Shown here piece after piece: positions 48,088 to 60,559 of a DNA stretch of 64,000 nucleotides. Location: contig JBAIZL010000005.1 of NCBI GenBank assembly GCA_036971475.1, positions 169,699,386 to 169,763,385 on the forward strand, given 5' to 3'. Under the pieces are notes generated by a model that saw nothing but the letters and a program-made list of their open reading frames with translations, was not told the origin of the DNA and did no database searches. The translations under genes and the position numbers were made by a program. The first letter of the stretch is position 1; each line of letters opens with the position of its first letter. Source of the stretch: Prosapia bicincta (taxonomy: Eukaryota > Arthropoda > Insecta > Hemiptera > Cercopidae).

Positions 48088-48176
48088 TGGTGGATCTACC
48101 CGGACTCGAACTGAGAATCGTTATGCTCAAAGTGTAGCGTGCTTTGGCACAGCAGCAACTGTCCAACAGCTAGAAA
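48088..48176 (-). tRNA. tRNA-like sequence, probably pseudogene or SINE head
   Basis: On the minus strand tagctgttgg resembles an A box and agttcgagtccggg matches a pol III B box. The 3' end reads gggtagatccaCCA, which looks like an acceptor strand with an encoded CCA. Only about four of seven acceptor pairs form (TCTA with TAGA), and the anticodon arm does not pair well (loop perhaps CTTTGAG), so it is not a working tRNA gene. An encoded CCA would suit a retroposed tRNA. Confidence 0.3.
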
Positions 48177-49040
48177 TGTATGTTTCTCAAAGTTCTATAT
48201 GACTTTTTTCCCTTATCTGGTTGTCGTCGAATCTTAAATTGTACAACCTCAAACTGTTGCCATGGTTACACACAATATTATAAACAGTAGTCTAGAGTTA
48301 AAAGTGATTGAAAAGAATAATATAAAGAAACAAACTGCAAATAAACAAACGATGATATCATATTTCTTTGTTGAACTCAGTAGGAACTTATTAAAAAAAC
48401 GTTTTTTCTACTACATGTTTACAATCAAAACCTCACATTTTCCACATAATGAGTGTTTCCATAAACAATACCTTATTTCCAGATTCAATTCGTATTACAA
48501 TTTCATGAAACAACCGTTCTAATATGAAATAATTATAACAAACATAGGAATAGAACGAATGTTGTGAAAATTAATAATAAACCAGAAAAGAACAAACATT
48601 ATACAAAAGGTATATTTAATAAAAAAATGCAATGCCTAGTCTCCTGCAAGACACGTCTGTAGTACTGGTATATCTCATAAAGTTAATATAAATCCAATAA
48701 ACTGGACGAGTTTGTTGTTTGTTTGTTTGTTTATTAAGACGCAATGGGACGGAGAAATAATTAAACTTTTCTTACTGAGTTGCGCCACCGCAAGAAAAAT
48801 TATCAAGTTTCTTTATTTAATTTGTGGTTTTGTACAAATAGCTTTTAGGCCGTATCGTATTATTCTTTCAACATAGTATCTGATTCTATCCATAGACTAA
48901 ATGTTAATAAATGGATTTGTATGTGTATGTTAACGAACATAAACATGCTACAGCGAAGGCCTCAAAACAATATGACAACGCTTCTTCTTCTTCACCTTAT
49001 TACTATTATTACTATCATTATTATTATAAATGTTATTGGT
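48177..49040. other. AT-rich sequence without recognisable gene
   Basis: Includes a short (GTTT)n run at about 48,707-48,732. The open frames here are Asn/Lys/Phe-rich by composition and unconvincing. Confidence 0.5.
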
Positions 49041-49705
49041 AGTCGTCAGCCAGCGCCTGCAAGAAAAATAAGTCGGAGATGGAACACTTGGTCCGCTTGG
49101 ATAAAAATGTGACAAGTGGTGATGGAAGAGATTCTTTCTCCGAGGAGCTCCACGGCACAGAGGACACCACCGTCAGGTCCCGAGCCACCCGAAAGGAAAA
49201 GAAGCAACCCAAAGATTGGCAGGAAAAATGTGATGCCTCTCTAATGGGTACATAAGGGAGGAAAAATGGAAGCGCGGGAGCTCGAACTCCGGGAAATGCA
49301 ATCGCAAATAGTTCTCAGCAGCTATTTCCTCAAGAGAAACAGCTGCAAAAAATTGGCCGAGAGGAAGCAGAGCACTTCAAAAAATGTCGAGTCGTGCTAA
49401 GCAAAATGAAGGTTGCTATAGTCAGACAAATAATGTCACCATTGACATTAAATCTGGGACTATGGAGATCGAAGATCTAGTAGATGGGCTGAGCTAATTG
49501 AAGAGATTCCGAGAGAGGGCTGAATGTTTCCTAATAGAAGAAGAGGCACAAGATGCTCGTTCTCCACACATAGGGGAAGGAATGAAAAGAGAGGCTTTGA
49601 GTCTCCTTCAACATAACCAAGTGAATAAACACAGAGAAGGAACCATACAAGAAGATGGCCCCTCGAGAGTTTATGGCACAAGGCCTTAGAGCTCAATCCC
49701 TCTTG
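49041..49705 (+). pseudogene. Decayed coding element, charged and coiled-coil-like, unrecognised
   Basis: Much GC-richer than its surroundings, and readable as protein across frameshifts. The first 70 codons include SGDGRDSFSEELHGTEDTTV and RKEKKQPKDWQEKCD. A Glu/Arg-rich stretch follows (MEARELELREMQSQ), then IDIKSGTMEIEDLVDGL, then AECFLIEEEAQDARSPHIGE. The charged heptad-like part suggests a coiled coil, as in transposon-encoded accessory or gag-like proteins, but no family is recognised. Its left end recurs at 46,813. On the right it is cut off precisely at 49,705/6 by fragment C. Confidence 0.5.
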
Positions 49706-50118
49706 TCGCTCTATTTTTTATTTAGTGGCAGCTTGTCATTGCTTTATATGTCAATACGTCAGCATGGGTCTCTTATAAAAACTTCTAAACTATTTCAAAC
49801 ATCCAATAGTAAGTTTAATGCTAATAATAATAATAAAAAATTTCAAAATGTCTAGGAACCACCTGATGTAGAAAGTAATGTGAGTTAATAATATATTACA
49901 AATTTTTCTATGTCCGTTAGTGGAGGCCCATTCGGGTTTCCTGCCTCGACGAGAAACAATAACGACCTCAAGAAGGTTATTAAAAAACAAAAAAGCCAAA
50001 AGTGATCGCCCAAAAAATACAACAGGTGAAAAATTACGAAAGTAAGTTAACGGGAAGCTGAACTTCAAAACCTAAAATTGCTCTACTATAACCACACGCT
50101 ACATACTTTGTTGTGTCT

Positions 50119-51082
50119 GATTCATTATTTACTTTTGGTATAATTACAATATGCTTATAATATGTAGGAATACTGTATATTTGACAATCTGCAAATGTAT
50201 GAGACGCATGTTGTCAATGAAACTGTGTGGTTAAGCTGAGGTCTGATTAAAAAGACAATAGTTTTGTCATCAAATTTTAAAAAGCCTAAACTACAACAAA
50301 TGTAAATATTCTTTATGTAGGCCGGTATTAAATAAAAACTATATGAAACTTATATTTTATATTGATAGCTAGAGTTTAGCTCATGACATTCAATATATAA
50401 AAAATGCACACTGATATACACTTTTTTTTTAATCACAAATTTTATCCAGAACATGGGTGTACACTTGAATTAGAACTAGTGAAACATGTATACATGTGTG
50501 TATTTCTTAAATATTTATAATATTAAAAATTTCCAAATATATTCATTTACTCTGCAGAACCATTCACTGAGAAGCCAAACTCAATTTATCCTACAGAATC
50601 CTTATTTTTCTTTTTCTCTTCAACATGTTATCTTGGTAAACATCTATTTTCAATTAGCTTGTGAACAGGTTGACTCTACCTACACTAATCGGCTGCGATG
50701 AAGTAATTTTCTACTAATACCAGCACACATATACTATTACGTCATTTATTTATACTTTTCCAATTATATATTTCCTTCCTACAAGAGTATGTAACTCTAT
50801 ACTTCTTTAAAACCCGGGTAAAGAATATGTGTATTTCATGTACTCACCCATGCATATAAAGTATTATTCCATCATACGATCTATAATTTCTACCACGAGA
50901 TTGTGTGCCTCATATGGTCCTTTCTTAACCATTGTATGACACCAAAAGACTACTACAAACAAAATGAGCAAGCAATTACTTGTTCTGCCTTATATACATT
51001 TATTTTGTTCTTGGTTAGTCTTAAAGATGATTACAAACATTTAAAAAAATGAATAAACCTAAAAAAAAAGAAAGAGAGAGCT

Positions 51083-51113
<31 letters not shown>

Positions 51114-51158
51114 TATAGACAGAGAGAGAGAGAGAGAGAGAGAGAAGGAAGGAGAGAG
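50119..51158 (+). repeat. Module M, copy C, with GA tract
   Basis: Counterpart of 10,641-11,672; GA tract at 51,068-51,158. Confidence 0.8.
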
Positions 51159-51995
51159 ACCACAAACCGAGAAAGATCTATATAAGCATATATTTATAGT
51201 AAAATAACAAAATCTATTTTGTTTCATCATGTTTATTTTGAAAATGTCAATATGGTTTAATCGATTCATTTCTATTTATATATTAATTTCAATTATTTAT
51301 TTTAAAATTACATTTCATAATTATATTAAAAATCCACATATACTGTTAGTCGTTTATATGAGATTCGTATATAAATAAACGAGATTTAATATACTCTCGG
51401 TTAAACAGCCTTTTGAAGCAATACGTTTATTATTCATTCATTTTGATCCTCACAAAGTTATATAAATAAACTCTTACATCGCCATTGATGAAAGTATAAA
51501 TTTGAAAACCAGCCCGTGCAAAATATTTGTAAAAACACTATTTGTACATTGTTGAAATAATTTATGTAAATTGTTGATAGTAACAGCGCACTCTGACGGT
51601 AATAATTTACTATCTGGCATTCACAGTGAGAATATATTATATTCAAATTCCATTACTTATCACCAACAAGAGGACAACCCAGTGAGGACAGTGCGGTAGA
51701 AAATCCAATTAAAAGACAAGAATCTCATTCAATAGGGTTTAATTTAATCCCTGTAAGACACAACGTTCGACAGAGCTCGGAAGGGTGCTTTCTTCTAACA
51801 CTGGCTATCTTGCATTTTCCACATTGTGCAGAGATTTCTCGCTGCTTTATGTGATGCTAATTCTGTATTCTAGATGCTGCCCACGTCAAGAGAAATAATC
51901 TACAGCTGATTAACAGCAGATCATTCTTTTGCAGAACTGAAAGTTATAGAAGTAATTTTGGCATTTGTTTCAATATGATTTTATTATAATATCAT

Positions 51996-52607
51996 TTAAC
52001 GAGTGTACTAAGGGTCAAGGCTAATCCAAACTAATGCGTATAAAGGGGAAGTCAGAAACCAGCAAGACAGTTTGCCGTCGATTACCTACCGTATGTGACC
52101 AAATAAAGGCAATACGAATAACAAATACGTAAGAGCGTCGTTCAGAAACTTAAAACTCATATTAACCCAAACGGCCTCATCTCTCGACTTCTCATGTGAT
52201 ATGTGTTCCGTATTACGTGGGAAGGAAACATGGAAAATGTATGAAACCTTAACGGAAGAGGTTAATACTTTGAATGTAGGCTATAGATGATCCTACAAAT
52301 ATTTTAAACTCACTATATCACTGGTTGGGTCAGAAGAGGAAGAGATGATATGCAAGAGAAGAAAGCGAAAATAAAACCTAGGATTAGGAGACTCTTAGTT
52401 CCTATAAATGCATCTAGGTTCGGATTGTCAATGACACAGCAATTCGGATTTTACATCCGAAGTGCAAACAGCATCGGAAAAGCCTATTGAAAAGAGTTAT
52501 TTCATGAACATTCACAAATGTACATAAGGAAGAACAGTGGGCTATAGGCCTATAACTAAGTGTAATTTACAGGGGTTTTTGAATTTACTTATTTGAGAAA
52601 TTATATC
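51996..52607. repeat. 612-bp block, copy C
   Basis: Differs from A and B at few sites (aggctaatcc, ttacatccgaag, aaggaagaacagtgg) and from D at about ten. Confidence 0.7.
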
Positions 52608-52840
52608 GAATCTCGAGTTCGTAATAGTTCCTTATATCCATAGTTCCCACGAACGTTTTAGGGGTCTATTTGTTCCATTCCTTACTGTTTAATTTTTAAT
52701 AATGAACTGTTTAATAGTATACGATGTCTTTAGATACCTTCATCTTTAAAGAATAAACACTTAATGCGCCCTCAACAACTTCACCCCTCGTATACACGAC
52801 TCTTCCAGGACTATTAACTAATGCAAGAATGTTATTTTGA

Positions 52841-53463
52841 CAGATTAATAAAGAAGTAATAATTACCTTTTTAGTGAATGACTCTAATGGCTGACTAATA
52901 AAGAAGTAATAATTACCTTTTAGTGAATGACTCTAATGGCAGACTAATAAAGAAGTAATAATTACCGTTTTAGTAAATGACTTTAATGGCAGACTAATAA
53001 AGAAGTAATAATTACCTTTTTAGTGAATGACTCTAATGGCAGACTAATAAAGAAGAAATAATTACCTTTTTAGTGAATGACTAAAATGGCAGACTAATAA
53101 AGAAGTAATAATTACCTTTTTAGTGAATGACTCTAATGGCAGACTAATAAAGAAGTAATAATTACCTTTTTAGTGAATGACTCTAATGGCAGACTAATAA
53201 AGAAGTAATTATTACCTTTTTATTGAATGACTCTAATGGCAGACTAATAAAGAAGTAATAATTACCTTTTTAGTGAATGACTCTAATGGCAGACTAATAA
53301 AGAAGTAATAATTACCTTTTTAGTGAATGACTCTAATGGCAGACTAATAAAGAAGTAATAATTACCTTTTTAGTGAATGACTCTAATGGCAGACTAATAA
53401 AGAAGTAATAATTACCTTCTTAGTGAATCACTCTAATGGCAGACTAATAAAGAAGTAATAAAA
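52841..53463 (+). repeat. 50-bp tandem repeat, about 12 units (left edge of unit D)
   Basis: Units contain gcagactaataaagaagtaa and tagtgaatgactctaatg. They are more homogeneous than the three-unit version in A and mostly read gactctaatg where A reads gactttaatg, so the array expanded from a D-type unit. Confidence 0.95.
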
Positions 53464-55744
53464 CAACAACAATAAAAACTTTAGAAAAATTATATTGCAA
53501 ACTATTAGAAGCAAATTAACAACCAACTTTATAGCGGCAACAAAAATGAAACAAAATTAAAGTAACATAATTCAATAAAACATTATAACATAATGTTGTA
53601 TCAGTATTCACTTGTATAAAACGTTATACATAAAAATTTACAACATATTTACAAATTAGATGCTATGAGTTACTAAATCATACTTTTATATTCTATATAA
53701 AACTATAATTTGTCGAAATACCTGTATATAACTCCGTAGTCTAGTTTGTATTGAAAAATAATATTTTCAAATGATTATTTCCTATGCCATTACTAATTAT
53801 GTCTCTTTTACACTGAGAAAAACCTCCGGCTTCTGTCTCACTTAGGAGACTTGCCTCATATTTCACCATAAACTAGGTGATAACTTATGATTTAGTACAA
53901 CAGCTGATTTTATGTTAAAGGTTATGTTACAGATCAATGTTTCTTAACAAATAGATTATATTAATCTACTAATTGTACGTTGTTGAGTTAAAATGTTTAA
54001 ATATTTTTATTGTTGAACTTGATTGCCAGAAATTGTATATTATTTAACACCCGTTTGTTTAAACTTTTTAATGATGCCTATGAAAGTGGTTGGCAATTTT
54101 TGTTTTTTTAATGAACATAAAATTGTTTATAGATATCTTTTCGTAAAGATTTCGTATTCAGTATTTAATTTAGTGAATAATGATATTGAGTGTCTGTCTT
54201 CCAAGATCTCCTGACCTCTTACCACATTATTACTTCTTCTGGGATGTGAAATACTACACGAAATACACGTTTAATAATAAATATAACAGAGAAATTTTAC
54301 AAAGTGTTTTCTAGAAAGGTAATACGAATTGAATGTGATTTAGTCAGCAGAGACAGCATTTTTAACAGTTGATGATGAAGTAAATAAGATTTGGTTAAAT
54401 GTTTCAGTATAATCCACCTTTATGTGCATTACACACATTAATTGCGTATTGAGTCACGCACCACTTTAACCGTCTATACGAAAATATCTACATAAAATCC
54501 ATGTTAAAATTTCTTTATTATATTAAAATAATTCTTAAAAGAATTGTTCCAAAATCATCCTATTATTTTATTTTATCGTATTATATTTATTCAACGACGT
54601 TTGTAGAATTTGAGGAACGTATTCAAATTAAAATAAGTGATCTCTGACTGATTTATGACTGTTATACAAGGCTTCGCAAAACTCTGGATCTCTAACTACA
54701 TTACGATTCATCCTCGAAAGTTACGATCCATTGTTGCTAGTATTTTTATCATTTAAAGAAGGAAAAAGCTTTAACATTGTCATATACTCTTTTCACGATA
54801 CCTAAATTAAACTGAGCTATATCTTCAACTGGCTCAAATACTTTTCTAAATACTCCAGCACTCATTCTAACCTCCTTTTCCAAAACTGAGCAACCATACA
54901 GAATGTGGCAGTAAAAGAGGAAACTTACAATCCATCACAAAGAAATATAAGATGAACACGTAAGACATGATAAACGCTGATTCAACTTTCATTTTGTTCG
55001 TTCTCATACACAATTACTTAGAAATAAGCCCTATATTTCAAACGACAAAAGTGTGATTATATGTCATAAACCATAAAACTTACATTAACGATCACTATTC
55101 ACTCATTACATCATTTTACTAAGTAATTCTTCTGTCACTGTAATATTAGTTGCACATTAATCGTTTACCGAATGGAACGTAGACTTTATATTTTCCTTGG
55201 CCTAGCAACGACATACGTATGTGTATCGACTTACGGAATCAGTAAACAATGGTTATTTTGGATTTAATATAATCAAACCAATCGTAACTTGATATTTACT
55301 ACCTATGTTGTAATATAGGTAAAATGTAGTATAAAAGTGATCTATTTTATTAACATAGATTATACAGTTTTTAGTGTATTGGGAGATTGAGGTTATGTTT
55401 GTACTTTTTAAAATCTTTTTCACTACTCAAGGTTTTCTACCTTCGTATGTAAAACTATTTTTAAAGACATTTATGTCAATACAAAAAAATGTAAAACCGG
55501 ACTGTCTATGGATTACCAAAAAACATAATAATGTACATGTCTGAATAACTAGAACATGTGTATACACTTGAATCAAAACTAGTGAAAAGTGATTACATTT
55601 GTGTATTTCTTCTATGTAATCTGGTGTTTTCATTAATCTCGCAGTATCCCAGTCCCCTATCTGTCGAATTACTAAGAGTTAACTGTACTGTAAATAAAAA
55701 AAAATCCCTATCTATTTAATACTTTTCGTGGCCTTGTTGTGTCT

Positions 55745-56733
55745 GATTCATTATTTACTTTTGGTATAATTACAATATGCTTATGTTACAGTATGTAGTG
55801 ATACTGTATACTTGGCAATCTGCAAATATATGAAACGAATGTTTTCAATGAAACTTTGTGTTTGAGCTGAGGTCTGATTAAAAAGACAATAGTTTTATGT
55901 CATCAAATGTTAAAAAGCCTGAACTACAACAAATGTAAATATTCTATATGTGGGCCAGTATTAAATATAAACTAGACTTATATTTTATATTAAATGTTAG
56001 AATTTAGCTTATGAGATTGAATTTATAAGAAATGAACACTGATATATACTTTCTTAAAAACACAAATTTTAACCAGAACATGTGTAAACACTTGAATCAG
56101 AACTAGAGTTGAACTAGAACAGAAAAGTGTATACAAGTGTGTATTTCTTAAACATTTATATTATTAAAATTTTTTAAATGTATTCATTCATTTACTGTCC
56201 AGAGCCATTCACTGTGAAACCCAACTTTATTTATCCTACAAACTTTTGTTTCTTCTCTCGGTAAACATCTATCTTCAATTACCTTGTGAACAGGTTGCCT
56301 CCACCTACACTAATCTGCCGCGATGACGTAATTTTCTACTAATACCAGCACTAATGTACTATTACGTCATTTCTTTAGTCCTTTAAAGTTATATATTTCC
56401 TTGCTTTTCCTTCTTACAAAAAAATATACTCTATACTTCTTTAATGCTTCCATAAAGATTATGTGTATTTCATGTACTCACTCCTGCATATAAAGTATTA
56501 TGTCATTATACGATCTATATATTCTACGACGAGATTTTATGCCTCTACCCCTACATATAGTCCTTATCCTTTGTATGACTCCAAAGAAATACTAAAAAAA
56601 TGAGCAAGCGATTACCTCGTCTGATTTACGTATATTTATTTTGATCTAGTTTAGTTTTAAAGATGATTTAATACAAATATTTAATAAAATGAATATACCT
56701 AAAATGAGAGAGAGAGAGGGGGGAGAGAAAGAG
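55745..56733 (+). repeat. Module M, copy D1
   Basis: Counterpart of 8,324-9,308; short GA tract at 56,706-56,733. It carries a small duplication (agaactagagttgaactagaac) near 56,097 that A1 lacks. Confidence 0.8.
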
Positions 56734-58068
56734 ATATATAATAGATTTGCCTATTTTTGGTGTTTAAATACCTTCTGTAAAAATATGTACATTAAAAAAA
56801 AAATAAAAATATTTCATCATGACACTTTGTGGTAAACGTCGCTGAACAGGTATAAATGCACTTTAGTGTCAATAGGCAAAAACGGCGATCTATTGGCAAT
56901 TTGGCAACAGCTTTCTTAAAACCTTTCATCAAGTAAGGTAGAATAACTTATTTTTTTGGAAATAATTTTTTTTGTTAAATAAGTCTTATTATATTACAAG
57001 GTAGTAAAACCTTGATAAATTGGGTTTATGTATATTGGATTTTAGAGACTCTAGTATAATGTCTAGTGTCTGAGATCTACTAAAATCATTGTCGGTTGGC
57101 CTTATAGAGAGCATTGTGCATCACAACCGATCAGGTCTTTATTTGTTTCTCGGATGTAGCAAGCTTAATTGATATCCTTTGTTCGTCAACTTTGAATATG
57201 GGCCAAGAGCAAAGTTTAGATGGAAACTTCCAAACAAAACTACCTTGTGACAGTTCAATAAAATGTTGACACGATTTTAAGCATTTGTATTCGTATTTCG
57301 ACAGATTATCAATATATGAAATTTATTTTTTTATTTTAATCTTGATATATGATACCAAATTCAGTGTTTAAAATAATCCATTTTTATCTTGATCTGGTTT
57401 GAAAGATATAGGGGATTAAAACACTTTAAATTCAATTTATTTTCATTAGGCCTATGAACTAAAATCTGAATAGATTTAATACTTAAATATTACATAATAG
57501 TGTTAGACTAGAGTTTTATCGAAACACTTGACGTACATATAAAAAAAAATCCATTTTTTTTTAATATATCAAAGAATTTAGTTTTGTATCTGTTTTTATT
57601 AAACTGTCAAAATGTCGACGTTATATACCATACACAAGATATTAAATAAACTTTGTCGCTCTATTTTTTATTTAGTGGCAGCTTGTCATTGCTTTATATG
57701 TCAATACGTCAGCATGGGTCTCTTATAAAAACTTCTAAACTATTTCAAACATCCAATAGTAAGTTTAATGCTAATAATAATAATAAAAAATTTCAAAATG
57801 TCTAGGAACCACCTGATGTAGAAAGTAATGTGAGTTAATAATATATTACAAATTTTTCTATGTCCGTTAGTGGAGGCCCATTCGGGTTTCCTGCCTCGAC
57901 GAGAAACAATAACGACCTCAAGAAGGTTATTAAAAAACAAAAAAGCCAAAAGTGATCGCCCAAAAAATACAACAGGTGAAAAATTACGAAAGTAAGTTAA
58001 CGGGAAGCTGAACTTCAAAACCTAAAATTGCTCTACTATAACCACACGCTACATACTTTGTTGTGTCT

Positions 58069-59064
58069 GATTCATTATTTACTTTTGGTATAATTACAAT
58101 ATGCTTATAATATGTAGGAATACTGTATATTTGACAATCTGCAAATGTATGAGACGCATGTTGTCAATGAAACTGTGTGGTTAAGCTGAGGTCTGATTAA
58201 AAAGACAATAGTTTTGTCATCAAATTTTAAAAAGCCTAAACTACAACAAATGTAAATATTCTTTATGTAGGCCGGTATTAAATAAAAACTATATGAAACT
58301 TATATTTTATATTGATAGCTAGAGTTTAGCTCATGACATTCAATATATAAAAAATGCACACTGATATACACTTTTTTTTTAATCACAAATTTTATCCAGA
58401 ACATGGGTGTACACTTGAATTAGAACTAGTGAAACATGTATACATGTGTGTATTTCTTAAATATTTATAATATTAAAAATTTCCAAATATATTCATTTAC
58501 TCTGCAGAACCATTCACTGAGAAGCCAAACTCAATTTATCCTACAGAATCCTTATTTTTCTTTTTCTCTTCAACATGTTATCTTGGTAAACATCTATTTT
58601 CAATTAGCTTGTGAACAGGTTGACTCTACCTACACTAATCGGCTGCGATGAAGTAATTTTCTACTAATACCAGCACACATATACTATTACGTCATTTATT
58701 TATACTTTTCCAATTATATATTTCCTTCCTACAAGAGTATGTAACTCTATACTTCTTTAAAACCCGGGTAAAGAATATGTGTATTTCATGTACTCACCCA
58801 TGCATATAAAGTATTATTCCATCATACGATCTATAATTTCTACCACGAGATTGTGTGCCTCATATGGTCCTTTCTTAACCATTGTATGACACCAAAAGAC
58901 TACTACAAACAAAATGAGCAAGCAATTACTTGTTCTGCCTTATATACATTTATTTTGTTCTTGGTTAGTCTTAAAGATGATTACAAACATTTAAAAAAAT
59001 GAATAAACCTAAAAAAAAAGAAAGAGAGAGCTAGAGAGAGAGAGAGAGAGAGAGAGAAAGGTAT

Positions 59065-59100
<36 letters not shown>

Positions 59101-59113
59101 AAGGAGAGAGACC
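58069..59113 (+). repeat. Module M, copy D2
   Basis: Identical by eye to copy C apart from the GA tract (59,022-59,112); 2,324 bp after copy D1. Confidence 0.8.
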
Positions 59114-59947
59114 ACAAACCGAGAAAGATCTATATAAGCATATATTTATAGTAAAATAACAAAATCTATTTTGTTTCATCATGTTTATTTTGAAAATGTC
59201 AATATGGTTTAATCGATTCATTTCTATTTATATATTAATTTCAATTATTTATTTTAAAATTACATTTCATAATTATATTAAAAATCCACATATACTGTTA
59301 GTCGTTTATATGAGATTCGTATATAAATAAACGAGATTTAATATACTCTCGGTTAAACAGCCTTTTGAAGCAATACGTTTATTATTCATTCATTTTGATC
59401 CTCACAAAGTTATATAAATAAACTCTTACATCGCCATTGATGAAAGTATAAATTTGAAAACCAGCCCGTGCAAAATATTTGTAAAAACACTATTTGTACA
59501 TTGTTGAAATAATTTATGTAAATTGTTGATAGTAACAGCGCACTCTGACGGTAATAATTTACTATCTGGCATTCACAGTGAGAATATATTATATTCAAAT
59601 TCCATTACTTATCACCAACAAGAGGACAACCCAGTGAGGACAGTGCGGTAGAAAATCCAATTAAAAGACAAGAATCTCATTCAATAGGGTTTAATTTAAT
59701 CCCTGTAAGACACAACGTTCGACAGAGCTCGGAAGGGTGCTTTCTTCTAACACTGGCTATCTTGCATTTTCCACATTGTGCAGAGATTTCTCGCTGCTTT
59801 ATGTGATGCTAATTCTGTATTCTAGATGCTGCCCACGTCAAGAGAAATAATCTACAGCTGATTAACAGCAGATCATTCTTTTGCAGAACTGAAAGTTATA
59901 GAAGTAATTTTGGCATTTGTTTCAATATGATTTTATTATAATATCAT

Positions 59948-60559
59948 TTAACGAGTGTACTAAGGGTCAAGGCTAATCCAAACTAATGTGTATAAAGGGG
60001 AAGTCAGAAACCAGCAAGACAGTTTGCACTCGATTAACTACCGTATGTGACCAAAAAAAGGCAATACGAATAACAAATACGTAAGAGCGTCGTTCAGAAA
60101 CTTAAAACTCATATTTACCCAAACGGCCTCATCTCTCGACTTCTCATGTGATATGTGTTCCGTATTACGTGGGAAGGAAACATGGAAAATGTATGAAACC
60201 TTAACGGAAGAGGTTAATACTTTGAATGTAGGCTATAGATGATCCTACAAATATTTTAAACTCACTATATCACTGGTTGGGTCAGAAGAGGAAGAGATGA
60301 TATGCAAGAGAAGAAAGCGAAAATAAAACCTAGGATTAGGAGACTCTTAGTTCCTATAAATGCATCTAGGTTCGGATTGTCAATGACACAGCAATTCGGA
60401 TTTTACATTGGAAGTGCAAACAGCATCGGAAAAGCCTATTGAAAAGAGTTATTTCATGAACATTCACAAATGTACATAAAGAAGAACAGTGGGCTATAGG
60501 CCTATAACTAAGTGTAATTTACAGGGGTTTTTGAATTTACTTATTTGAGAAATTATATC
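59948..60559. repeat. 612-bp block, copy D
   Basis: Carries several changes seen in no other copy (ctaatgtg, tttgcactcg, attaactacc, caaaaaaagg, atatttaccc) although flanking DNA is identical to C. Confidence 0.7.

Larger units (their letters stand above)
49706..52840. repeat. Segmental duplication fragment C
   Basis: Matches 57,656-60,790 in unit D at a constant offset of about 7,950 bp and, less closely, 10,229-13,355 in A. Outside the 612-bp block I found C and D identical apart from the GA-tract length and one base near 52,634. It ends abruptly within the unit (gttatttt) and joins the 50-bp array of D, so C plus the left half of D form one 7.95-kb tandem repeat. Confidence 0.9.
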
